A DNA stretch of 64,000 nucleotides. Source: Pezicula radicicola. Taxonomy: Eukaryota; Ascomycota; Leotiomycetes; Helotiales; Dermateaceae. Positions 12,059-22,912 of this stretch are shown here, piece after piece. The DNA lies in NCBI GenBank assembly GCA_003008705.1, contig PDUO01000026.1, positions 310,001 to 374,000 of the forward strand, written 5' to 3'. The position numbers and the translations under genes are program-made. How positions within the stretch are numbered: the first letter of the stretch is position 1; each line of letters opens with the position of its first letter. The notes beneath the pieces were generated by a model that did no database searches, had not been told where the DNA came from, and saw only the letters and a program-made list of their open reading frames with translations.

Positions 12059-15000
12059 CTTGTCAAGATTGTGATTCTGGTTTGTTCCAGGTTGATTTGA
12101 GTTGCGCCTGCGTTGATTCTCTGAACTTTTAGACGCGGGAAGCGCTTATCGCGGCTAATGACAGTTCTGGTTTTTCTTATCCAGAGATGATACGAAGTGA
12201 TATGGTACTTACAAATTCTGTTTTCATTTCAACATAGGTAAGATTTTCTACAAATTTTGCAGTCATTCAAGCGTCATTGCGCTTGGAAGATTCGTACTCT
12301 TACGTCTACAATAAGAGTCTGTCTGGTAGGGCCTAATTTTGGACTGTCTACTAGTCAAAAGGGACATTTTAAAAGGCGGTGGCTGCTCTGGCAAGTGCCT
12401 GGAACAAGGACATTTTATCTACGCCCAGGGGAAATTACCGAAAGTAGGTACAAGAACAAGTTGGAGACTCCTCTCAGTATCACTTTTCTCGCCGCAATTA
12501 CCTGACTCTTCTCATCCCGGTATCATTTCGTGCGCCCGTGTGGTTCTGTATAACCTCATTCGGGGAGAAGGAGTCCTACGTCTCTCATGTCTTGCAGACG
12601 AAAATTCCGAAAAGTCCCGAGACCTCAGATTTACTTTTCACATCTCTTCTGTTGCAGTATCTCCGATCGGCAGAGGGTGCAGACTGTACCATTCTCTCTC
12701 AAGCGCGGAAAGTCCCCAAGACCAACATGCCTGCCTCAAGTCTCATCCGGGCTTTTCAAAGATGAGGAGGTGTAGGAGGCCATCTGGCATCTACTCGGGG
12801 ATGGTGAAGATCTCCCGCAGTGCACAAGTGAGTCCCGCCACCACTGCAGCTTTCGTCATGCTGCTTGACCTCTTGGTCCCCGCAGGTAGGGAATAATCTA
12901 AATGGAAATGAGAGAAGGAAGCTTGGACGCCAGAATCAACATAGGAGTGGTGGAATGAACCGCTTTCCCGCTGTCAAGGTTTCAGCACCTATGGTTGTGG
13001 CGAAGGGTAGTAGTATGCATTGCCTGATGTTCTGCATAGAAGAAAGCCCTCTGGATGACAAGAACCACCCTAAGCGCCGAGACAAGCAGGCGGAGGCAAC
13101 CTTTACGATCAACCTTGCCTCAAAAAGGACCCCTCGCACAACACCATCCGCATCTTATCGGCAAGATCTCCACAGAGGAATGCCGTAGGTTTGCTCCTAG
13201 TGCAATATGGGATCACATGGCCTTTGATAAGACATGCAAGTGCGGCTCTGCCCGTACCAAGGAGCGTCGAGGATCTCTGGGAGGCCTTTCACCGCTGCTT
13301 CACCGCTGGGAGTCATATTGGATGTTGAGTTGGGTAGGCAGATGATGGTACGAAGTACAGTTGGATGGATCGCTGCAGCCTATGAACAGGTGCGTCGCGA
13401 CGTAAGGGACCACCTTGTAGTTCAGAGCCTACAAGGCCGGTTTAGCGGTCCAGACTACGTTGACTACTGACCGTCTGGAGACCAGCGATCCTCGTCGCAG
13501 GCAAAGCGGATCTTGGGAAGAATGGAGAAAATCAAGGACAGACCATGATACGAACAAAGCTTTCTGCGTCGGCTGGCACGAGCCTGCCGCAGCTGGCGAG
13601 CGCTCGCGCTTTGTCTCGAGGGATGTGTCGATCATAGTACAGAACTTTGAATGGACGTCTGCTCGTACTGTATAATGCAGCACCGTCCCAGTAGTCATAG
13701 AAACTGTTTTTTTGTTCATCTTCAGCGCGACGATTTCTTGCTCAACTCAGCATGCTCGTACTCAGTCGGCATGGAGCGCCGTGAATGTGAATCTCCATCT
13801 CAACAGACTGATCAGGTTTCAGGCGTGGCTTGCTTTGCAATCCTAGAGAGTGAGGCCGGCATTTCCACGCCCAACCAATCAGAGCAGGGAGGGATTGGAA
13901 AAGAGGATAACCCCTCAATTATCCTGTACATACGATGCTCTTCTGACCAATGCGAAGGTTCAGACAATCCTTGTTGGAGTCGTTATCCGGAACCGCTGCC
14001 TGCTTTGCCCTATCGCCTCTAGGTGATGACTGCTGTGACTACTTTCGTATTATTCTTACTGTAGTATTGCATTGTAGGTAGTTGTCGGTATTATTCCACT
14101 GATTACTGATTACCTACTTACTCCACGGAGACATATGCACCCACTGTGGCTTTACACCAGAATATGGACAGAACGGTGACGGAAGAATAAAGCATCGCCC
14201 CAAGTATAGTAGTAGACCAAGAAAAGATGGTGACTCGCTCATCCCTCGTAAGACGCGGCAGTGGCTTCAGCTAGCTTCCTCGCCTTCTCCACCTAGAACG
14301 AGCCTACTAATCTACCTAGACGTTTTGATATCTCCCTACCCTGGAAACTTTAAGAATCTTTTGACACCCAAGGTGCCGCCGTTGTTGTTGAACGAGTGAC
14401 GATCTTCGCATATTCCAAATGTCCAGTCGATATTGCGAGTGCTGAGTGCCCGTCCCCGATCCAGACATAAACGTCAGGGCTGAGTAATGACATCCACCCT
14501 GCAAGCATTACTCCATTTGGGGGTGCTGCAAATCTGTAAACTCACTAGCACCTTGGTGACTGGGGTGTAAAGGCTCTCCGGCTCGCAACGCGCCAACTGC
14601 AGACACTGATCTCATACTTATTTTCCCACCCCTCTACTATTACCAAGGAAATTTATCAGACCAAACCGCCTTCAGCTCCTCCTCCGTTCTCCTTGCGACG
14701 AGGCAGAACATATCGGGAAACATTATTCCCATCCTAGCCGAATCAGCCGCTGAGGAAGGATCGTAAGGATCGATACATGCCGAACGCGCCTGCTTCTGTT
14801 TTCTGGCACCAGCACCTTCTTCTATTTCGTGCTCGGACGCCAGGGCCTTCGCTTGACATCTCTCCTCTATCGTGTGTCATCGAATTTTAAGTGTCGACGA
14901 CCAGAGCTGTACAGTACACAGACGGTCCTATCCTATCCACTCTCACACCGATTGCAACGTACAGTAGAGACAATAGGACGAAGGCGCATCCGAAAATCCC

Positions 15001-15775
15001 CAGTTCCGTCGCCGTGCTCCTGTGCGAGGGCTTCAATCCTATCCGATCCCGTGCTGTGCCTGGAGTGTTCTGCATTGGAATACTGCAGTAGCCTGCTGCC
15101 ATCTCATGCGAGCTTGGCCACGACTTGAACCTCCAGCGAAAGCCTGACCATAGAGCTTGCGCGCCAATTATCAGTACTTCGGATGCTTTCCAGTCTGCTG
15201 CAACCAGTCCAACCAACTCCACCAGCTCTTTTTTGACCACTGATCTTCTTTGCGCAATAATCGTCGTTGTCGCCAGCGCCAGCCTCGCCTATCGTGAAGC
15301 TCTGGCCTTCTTGGTGGCCGTGGTCCGCCGAAGTCTCCTCCTTCGCTAGCCCTTCGACAGGGTTTCTCTGTCGTGTTGCGGGAAGGATTTCCATTTGATT
15401 GTCTCGAGAGCCTCTCCCACTGGTTCGTGGGGCAAACACATCAACCTCCATTTCCCATAGGCCATCAAACAGTATTGACAGCTGGTCGACTTCACCGCAA
15501 ACGGCTCAAACCAATCGTCACCGAATCGCGACGCCTTGTTGGTCAACTTTGGACTTCCAGTTGCGACTTGCGACTTCTCGGCCCGCGCGCCTGCAGCACG
15601 CAAGTAAGGTGCGCCTGCAGCTGAACTGCTTCGTCAAGCTCCTACCTCTGTCTGTTGCGCTTCTGCGTGCGCAAACGCGTATGTTGTTGAAATAAAAGCA
15701 AGTCAGAGTCATTTTTTTGCGCCCGAGATTTGACGTGCTATACGTCGCTGCAACGTGCCGTCAAGGCCAGCAGTG
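12059..15775. other. 3.7 kb divergent spacer between DIS3 and RSC7/SWP82
   Basis: No gene is supportable. Several open frames of 60-185 codons exist (for example 12339-12896 plus) but none has domain, signal or repeat character. Composition is nearer to genic DNA than the AT-rich spacers. The last ~1 kb before 15776 is C/T-rich with many possible upstream ATGs, consistent with a long promoter and 5' leader for the chromatin gene. The 13-base string CGGAAGAATAAAG at about 14177 recurs at about 57257. Confidence 0.45.
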
Positions 15776-18002
15776 ATGTATTCCTCGGCGCAGACGACCA
15801 ACGGACTTGGGTCGGGCATGGGCACCATCAATCCGGCAGCGCTCAATTCATCAGGTATGGTAATCTCCCTTGAACACGCCCCGAAGTCGCTGCATCATTA
15901 TCTGCTACTTCACGCGATCCAAAATTATTTCCTATCAGTCCGACGTTGATCTATATCCAATTGCCATCAGCAGCACTAACAACCACATCTTGAGCAGGTC
16001 TGTCAAATCCGACAATTGCGCCAGATACAACACCGAGGGGCACCAAGCGCAGCCGCTCACAGTCGCCGGATACCTACGGCGATATATCCACGGGTGATCA
16101 TTTGGGAGATGATGGTAGGTCGTCCCTTCAACAAGAGCGTTACCATTGCGCTTCTTGCGGCTGTAGCCATGCGTTACATGCGCGCGTTGCCGATAGAACC
16201 ATCATTGCTAATGACTGTGTCTCATCTTAGGTGACTCAAAACCCCGAAAACGAGGCAGACCAACGAAGTCAAGACTGCCTGGTGGTGTACCAGAGAGCCC
16301 AACACAGTCATCTATACCACCCTCCCACAATATGCCTCCTCAGACCCCACAGTCGCAAACTGCAGCGCCTCCTTCCCAACAGACCCATATACCGGTAACG
16401 CCAACACAGGCATCTCCAAGTAAATCAACACCTTCAAAGTCCGTGATAAAGGCGCTACCTACTGTCAGGGACCACACTACCGACCAATTAGGACCTGAGG
16501 GCGACGAGTATATACCACGTGAATATGATGAGGCCGGCGAAAAGAAAGTTACTGCAACAGGCCATCTTGTTGAAGGACGCGACTACAGATGTCGGACGTT
16601 CTTTGTGCCAAATAGAGGTGATAAACTATTCATGCTTGCCACCGAATGTGCCAGGGTCTTAGGCTACCGAGATTCATATCTACTATTCAACAAGAACAGA
16701 TCATTGTACAAGATTATTGCATCGCAAGCTGAGAAGGAAGATCTCATTCATCAGGAAATATTACCTTTCTCTTATCGGTCGCGTCAGATTGCAATTGTTA
16801 CAGCGAAGTCGATGTTCCGGCAATTCGGTAGCAGGGTCATTGTCAACGGACGTCGTGTAAGGGATGATTACTGGGAAAGCAAAGCACGGAAGCAAGGGTT
16901 TACTGAAGAAGATCTTGCTGGAGAGAAGAGACCTGGTGCTGCAAAGGCCAGAGATGCTGCAGCGCATGAGGCTAACACGACCGCATCGATGGCATTAGCC
17001 CATCACGGCGATATAGTATATAGTCCAGTCCCTGGACATCCGACTTTTGGTGTTCATACTCAACCACCACCTGTTCCACCAGGCATTATGGGTCCGCCAG
17101 GAAATGGATCGGCATACCCAATGATCAACGTGCCAGACCAGAATCCCCCAAGGGACTATAGCAACATACCGCGTCCAAGGCAAGAGATAAGCGGCCCGCC
17201 GTATCAGGATCGAACTCAGGCGAGTCCTCCTTCGTTGCTGTTGCAGGAAGCACATAACACTGCAGAATACAGCAAGCAGATAAACGCACAATCAGCCGCA
17301 AGCAGAGACTACCTCCAAGGGCGGTGGAATAGGCCACACGAACCCCCGGTTTCAAACGCTACACTGCCAGCCGTTACGAGCGAAAGCTTGCCCTCCACTC
17401 AAGCTTTGCAATCCCCTCGAACATCTACCACGAATACTCAGCAGGCATCGATGCCTCATCAAGGCACGCAGCACATGATGCCCTCACAGCCTTATTCACA
17501 GCCATCTCGACCATCGAACACTTTGGCGCAAGCACCAATGCGAATGGCGCAGCAACCGCCAAGTCAGATGCCCGGAAGATCTCCTGGTCTCCCCCTTGGA
17601 CCCAGCAATCTCAGCCAGGGCGGGTCAAGTCAGTACGGGTTTTCTCCCCAAGCCCAGCAGATGTGGCCACCATCTCAACCACAACAATCACCACAACACA
17701 GCGTCCCCAGCTACGCTCATCCTCAACCATCGCCCCATTTCCAACAACAGTCTCCGCATCAAGCACCGCCACAACTTCGACACCAAGGAAACAACCCACA
17801 AATGCAGCCTGCCTTTCAATATCCGGGTCAGCAAGGTGCGGGTCAAGGCTATCCAGCACCTGGCCAAGGCCTCTATCAACTAGATCGTGGTCAGCAATTC
17901 ATGCAACAATCATCCGCAGGCCCACAGCCGAATGTGCAGGGGTGGACACCTCCTGGATCTGGTACCACCGCCTGGGGAGGATGGTCAGGACAGCAGCAGT
18001 GA
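15776..18002 (+). CDS. Rsc7/Swp82-family chromatin-remodelling subunit
   Basis: Subunit of a SWI/SNF-type remodeller (RSC or SWI/SNF), acting in the nucleus. Exons 15776-15854, 15998-16114 and 16231-18002 join in frame to 655 aa, with both introns in phase 1. After a low-complexity N-terminus there is a basic AT-hook-like KPRKRGRPTK at about residue 70. The conserved Rsc7/Swp82 domain lies near residues 187-280: FFVPNRGDKLFMLATECARVLGY, DSYLLFNKNRSLYKI, then FRQFGSRVIVNGRRVRDDYWE. The remaining ~370 residues are Pro/Gln/Ser-rich and disordered, rich in QQ and PQ. The start was chosen because the first two exons splice cleanly and give KRSRSQSPD and the AT-hook. Rsc7 and Swp82 cannot be told apart by eye. 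Confidence 0.9.
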
Positions 18003-19084
18003 CGAAACTCCATGAGATGACATGATGTCTTACGAAACATAAGCAAATGTTGACCCAATGAATGGGCTCCAAGAAGGCTCACATACCATTTCAGCACGTA
18101 TATAATGCCATGACGAATTGACGGACTTGGTTTTGCAGAGGATTTCTCTTGGCTAAGACCAGGTAGAAGGCTGTTGAATAGCATATCAGGCGTTTCATTT
18201 TATACTTTCTTCCTTGTATAGTATGCTTCACTTTTTAGCATCACTTGTTTCTTTTCTTTTTGGATACCTCTCCAGTTCTAGTGGACCTTTTGTTTTTAGT
18301 CTCTAATTCTCCACTTTGGCTGTATTAATCGTTACGGTTGACAGCCCTTTTCTTTCCAGAGATTGTTTATTCGGCTTCGTTTGGAATTGGATTGGTAGTT
18401 TTTGACAGGCATTTTCTGGTCGGTCTACATGTACTGGGGCTTTCTGTTCATCGTTTCTTTCTGCAATGGGAATACACAAGCCTGCGGATTCATTGCTATT
18501 ACTTGCTTGGCATTTTGCGATATTGGATTGGTTGGGAGTTCATAGTTTGGTTGGGTATTTATCAAAGGAGGGATGGATGATTTGTTATGGATAACACTTC
18601 TTATGGACTATGGAAGGGGCCCTCAAGCTTGCCGGGTTACAGGGCAAGAAATAATATATTGTTGAGATATGAGACTTGTCTCACCCCTGTCTTCCAATGT
18701 CATGGCTCACTTTCTGTTGTAACTTTGGGCACCCCGTGGTCTCGATACTTGCATGTTTTGCGTTTGCCCGGTATAGGATGCAGGCAATGATGTGATATTC
18801 TTCTTCGTGCTTGCTCTGTGTCGAAAGTTTTCTACGGGTATTTCCCAAATGGCTATCTAGCGAAGAAGTGAAGAAAATTAGCCCGGTCTTCAATTACTGC
18901 AGTTATTAAATCGCTGCACAGTAGTGCTCAATTCCTTGATGACTCTGATGGTGCTTGGTGCCAGTAGGTTCGGCATTTCCCTTACTCTACTTGAACATGG
19001 CTAAGGTGCCCCTCCTTACGAGGACGTCCTTACTTCGTCCATGTACTCTTCTACACGGGAGGGGAACCAAAACAGAGCAAACAT
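18003..19084. other. 3' region of the chromatin gene and spacer
   Basis: T/G-rich sequence with no supportable reading frame, probably the 3' UTR of the Rsc7/Swp82 gene followed by the flank of the tRNA gene. Confidence 0.5.
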
Positions 19085-19239
19085 GGTTGTATAGTGTAGT
19101 GGTTAGCACGTGGGATTTTGATAACATCAGAATCATTCCAGAAAAGGACTTTCCCGAATCCCCGGTATGTGTTTCTTTGACTTGTTTGTTAAGGTATCAA
19201 AACTCATATAGTATAAAGGTTCGAGCCCGGGTACGACCT
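19085..19239 (+). tRNA. tRNA-Gln(UUG) with a canonical intron and a second insertion in the T arm
   Basis: Cloverleaf parts read in order. Acceptor GGTTGTA (19085-19091) pairs with TACGACC (19232-19238). D arm GTGT/GCAC (19094-19109). Anticodon stem TGGGA (19111-19115) pairs with TCCCG (19152-19156). The loop starts TTTTGA, with anticodon TTG at 19118-19120. T stem CCCGG (19161-19165) pairs with CCGGG (19227-19231), with loop TTCGAGC (19220-19226). The discriminator is T19239, as in yeast tRNA-Gln. To close the fold, two segments must be removed: 19122-19150 (29 nt, after position 37, the normal eukaryotic site) and 54 nt in the T arm (19165-19218 or a one-base shift). The A box and the B box GGTTCGAGCCC are both intact, and T9 at 19275-19283 can terminate Pol III. 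Isotype is well supported. The T-arm insertion is unusual, so pseudogene status cannot be excluded. Confidence 0.8.
19165..19218 (+). other. Non-canonical intervening sequence in the tRNA-Gln T arm
   Basis: A 54-nt segment separates the 5' T stem from the T loop. It starts GTATGT and ends AAAG, so it also satisfies GT-AG boundaries. Because G residues flank both ends, the exact cut could shift by one or two bases. It lies immediately 5' of the B box and recreates the GG of that box. Confidence 0.6.
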
Positions 19240-19274
19240 ACGTTACTCTTCTTGCTCAGTTCCATCCCTCTCTC

Positions 19275-19283
19275 TTTTTTTTT
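19275..19283 (+). terminator. Pol III T-run terminator
   Basis: Nine T residues lie 36 nt after the tRNA 3' end, long enough to terminate RNA polymerase III in fungi. Confidence 0.6.
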
Positions 19284-19509
19284 GTAGCTTGGAGTGAGTC
19301 ATGAAACGATATATGGAATTGCTTAGGTACGACGTGGCTGCATTTTTGGGCAAAGGAATAATTTCAAGTGAAATACATGGCGGTTTTTTGGTCATTGATA
19401 GGCGGATATACATCGCAAGGTGGTGCAAAGTCTGTTACACAAGAGCTGCACACGAAATTCATGCGGACTTCTCGCCTATCACTCTTCTCTTCCACTTGCA
19501 TTCTACACC

Positions 19510-20100
19510 TTAAGTAGGTGTAAACTTCAAGAGAAACACTCCTCGAGTAGGATCATCTTTGCGAACCTCCTCCTTGATAACTACAAAACCACACCGCTCA
19601 TACAAGTCTTTCGCAGCTTTGTTTTCAGCTTCCACAGCGATACTGATCACAAAACTTTTCTGAGCAGCTTTTGCCTGGTCTCCGGCAAACTGAATAGCTC
19701 TTTCAAGGAGCGCTTGACCAAATCCCTGGCGACGAGCCTGGGGAAGTGTGAAGTTGCCATTGATTCGCGAATGTAGCATATTATGTGGTTGACTCTTCTC
19801 ACGCATGACTAGCCACGGATCCCCGATACCTGGCATGTCTTCCGGGGCATATGGAAGATTCTCGAGGACGGTCAGAGTGCTGACGACGCGGTTTGATTGT
19901 AGAGCAACAAAGATTGTCGCTAATGGATTGGTCAATCGACTTAGCCATATGTCGTCTGTAAAGGCTACCTCACGCTCGTATGTCGAGAGGAAGGCCTCGG
20001 GTGAGACCTGGAGGGACAGTAGTCGGAATTGTTTGTACCGCTCTAGACTGGAGGTCGCACCCTCGAAGTCATGTGGCAGCTGAACGATCTCATACGACAT
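19510..20100 (-). CDS. GNAT-family N-acetyltransferase
   Basis: Single-exon acetyl-CoA-dependent acyltransferase of 196 aa. Motif A is visible as ARRQGFGQALLERAI around residues 122-136, the R/Q-x-x-G-x-G/A pyrophosphate-binding loop. Motif B is AAKDLYERCGFVVIKEE near residues 162-178. The N-terminal part (YKQFRLLSLQVSPEAFLSTYERE, WLSRL) matches the helix that forms the substrate groove in small fungal GNATs. An in-frame ATG at 20136 would add 12 residues; 20100 is preferred because MSYEIVQLP begins a typical first strand. The substrate is unknown. It shares a divergent spacer of under 400 bp with the CorA-like gene, so coordinate transcription is possible. Confidence 0.85.
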   Translation of the reverse strand: MSYEIVQLPHDFEGATSSLERYKQFRLLSLQVSPEAFLSTYEREVAFTDDIWLSRLTNPLATIFVALQSNRVVSTLTVLENLPYAPEDMPGIGDPWLVMREKSQPHNMLHSRINGNFTLPQARRQGFGQALLERAIQFAGDQAKAAQKSFVISIAVEAENKAAKDLYERCGFVVIKEEVRKDDPTRGVFLLKFTPT

Positions 20101-20136
20101 GCTGAATGGACGTGTTCCAAGTATTGGGTGATGCAA

Positions 20137-20495
20137 TTATAGAGATCAAAAATGCCCCAACAGTGCGGTAGGAGAGTCAAGGAGGGAAATGTGACATACA
20201 CCAATACTTACTTCGATCAGCGGGAAAGAGCATATGTACAAAGAGTGGGTGACTCGGTCGTGGGAGATTGTTTGCTTTGACTTGTGAGCGTGAAAGGTCG
20301 GTGCCACCGTCGCCAACCGTATATAGAGTAGCCCCAAATGCAACCTCAGCCGCGCTCCAGCCTCGTCTCTTGCATGCATGCAAGCGCCTGAACTCATCCA
20401 CTCCACCAGCTGAAGCAGAAGCAGAAGACATATAACAAACAGCATGTCCTCACATCCTCGAGCCTCGCGTGCTCAATGTTTCAGCTCTGGAAGCC
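20137..20495. promoter_or_regulatory. Divergent promoter region between the GNAT and CorA-like genes
   Basis: A ~360-bp spacer separates two start codons on opposite strands and must hold both promoters. I see no confident TATA box or named site. Confidence 0.45.
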
Positions 20496-22387
20496 ATGTC
20501 TCTAACCCACCATTTCCGTGATTTCGACGATGTGGCTGTCTACGATGACAGCCAGGAACGGGCTGAGAACGAGCTGACGCGCAACTTCGTTGTCGAGTTT
20601 GGCAAGGACCAGGCTCAAATAGCTTTTGATTTAGATACTGCGGATATACAAGTCCTGCTTAACGGTGAGAGGCCTATAGAGCGCCCTGTAAGATGGATGT
20701 ATGCAGACAGAACTCTGAATCGAATTGCAGCTTTTCGCTAATCTTTATCCTAGAAATATATGGGCACCAAATAAACAATCAAAGACCGTGGAATTGCTTG
20801 GAGGATATTATCACTTCTCACCAAGGCTGCTTGCTATTGTCCAGAGTGTGCCGGACTACAATCATCAACGAAAAGAGGAAATACATGTCAACCGGTTCAG
20901 TGGATTCAGAACGAGGCATCGCAAAGATGACGATCTAGAGGTTGCTGCGAAGAGTCTTGATAGTCCTACAACTCCCTCAGTTCGGGTGCTTCCTAATGCG
21001 ACGAGTCACTATGGGATTGCGAAGCAGATGGTTTCCTATCAATCGCTGGATCTCGGGGCACATTGTGAGGCCCAAGATACTCTTTTAGTGGATTGCACTG
21101 ACTCTCTTAAGTTCTCTGTGTGGGGGCAAACTGGATGCACGAGGCTTCCAAAAAGAACAAGGCGAAAGAGGATGATAGCATTGTTGCAATAGCTCCTCAC
21201 CAACGATTGTGGTCGTGGCTTGTGCTTTGTGACGATCGTACGAGCCTAAACTTTCCCTTTGTTTTCCAGCGATATTAACTAGTCGCAGATACTGTCATAA
21301 CCTTGCACGAAGATCCGGGGCCTGTTAATGATGTTATGGCGATCAAGTCAATGCGTGGGAATATTCTCAGCGTGTTGAGCCAACTGTCACATCATGGCCA
21401 CCTTAGCGCGGATCCTGTGTCAATGCAAAGTGTCCGACAGGCACTTGAGCTAGGAGCTGGACAGCTACACCCAGGAGTTGAAGGAGCGAGCAATTTGTTC
21501 TATTATCTCTTCGATGATTGGCGTGCTGTTTATGCTTCTATTGCAGCTTTTCAGAAAAAATTGGAAGATCTCGTAAGGACCTCCATGTCACAGATATTAT
21601 TGTTGTACTGACCGGAGTCTAGCAAACAGGTATTCTGGGAGACCTGGTCAGTACCATTTTGTTTGGTATCATGCATACCGCTAACTTGAGTAGAATCGAA
21701 AATCGCACCACACACCTGATATTCAAATTATTCCTCGTCTTCATATGCTTGGTCGAGAAATACGTGTCAAACAACATCTCTATGAAGGTTACCACAACCT
21801 CATCCAGCGAGTGTTAGAGAAGAAGCCCGAGTCGAAATTCGGTAGCTCCAGTACATCAATAGGTTCAGATGGTCATAAAGGAGTTGTATTAGCTCCATCG
21901 GCAAAACAGCGTTTTGAGCGGTTGGGAGATCGCTTGCAACTTCTGATCTTGAGCGAGATTTCAGAATTTCTGGTGGAAAAGGATGCTCTCATTTCAACAG
22001 TACGTTTTCCTCTTCACTCTTCTTCTAGTTCATATACTTACCATTCCACAGTATTTCAACATCAACGCACAGAAGGACTCAGAAGCCACAGCCCGTCTTA
22101 CTCGCTCCGCAACCCTCCTCGCCAAATTGTCCGTCCTATTCTTACCCGTCAGCCTCATGACAGCTTACTTCTCAGTACAGATTCCAGATTTGCAAGAGGG
22201 GGTCTCGGGGAGAACTTATTGGGTAGCCTTTGCAATAATCATGAGTATAAGTTTCTTGCTTGTCTTTTTACTGAGTAAGAGTCTGATGTGGGTCACTGAG
22301 ATCTTGGATGCGTGGATGAAATCTTTGATGAAGGCTTGTAAGAATGCGGTTTTGGGACCGAGGGGCAATGCTGATAAGCAGGAATGA
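20496..22387 (+). CDS. CorA-like divalent cation transporter-type membrane protein
   Basis: Seven exons join in frame to 533 aa: 20496-20687, 20731-21064, 21112-21237, 21289-21572, 21623-21646, 21694-21999, 22052-22387. Exon 5 is a 24-nt microexon. Conserved blocks restored by splicing include PLFANLYPRNIWAPN, FLCVGANWMHEA, WLVLCDDHTVITLHEDP and LHMLGREIRVKQHLYEGYHNLI. The C-terminal part is a long helix (RFERLGDRLQLLILSEISEFL) followed by two membrane segments at LAKLSVLFLPVSLMTAYFSV and TYWVAFAIIMSISFLLVFLL, the CorA stalk-and-two-TM architecture. The GMN selectivity motif of true Mg channels is not present after the first TM (it reads YFSVQIP), as in many fungal CorA-like proteins, so transport of Mg is unproven. 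The first Met upstream (20469) would add nine residues. Confidence 0.85.
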
Positions 22388-22912
22388 TGTGGCTGTTGGT
22401 GATTGACTTGATGTGTTTTAGAATGATACCATGGTGTGTACGTAATTTTTATGGCAGAAAGTATAAATTGGGCGTTCCCGGTTCATCTAAATTGGTTCGG
22501 GGAGGCTGACAATTATGTCTGGGAAAAGAACCTTGATACATACCTAGGCACACATATCTTAAGAGTTCAATATAATCAGAGTCTTGATTACAGGTTTAAT
22601 CTTAACCAGTGTTCTTTCCTATCCGCATGTCAAATCCATAAAGCAACTGGCAAGTCGCTCGTTTCAGTCGCTTGTTTTAACTCAGGAATGCTCTGGCTGA
22701 AAAACTGGTGGTATTTTATCTCATAAGGCAAACTCAGATTCTATTTCGCTAGATTGTACTACACTCATCCGTACTCAATCCCATATTGCTAGCAAGATTC
22801 AGACATAAACCCCAACTTTTTGCCTCCCTGACGAAGGAAGCCCCCAAAAGACGCCTCAAACTCCACCAGAATGAGATGAATAGGAAAACAACAAACACCT
22901 AAATTAATCCAT
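22388..22912. other. Convergent spacer
   Basis: 3' UTRs of the CorA-like gene and of NUG1 meet here. No gene seen. Confidence 0.5.
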
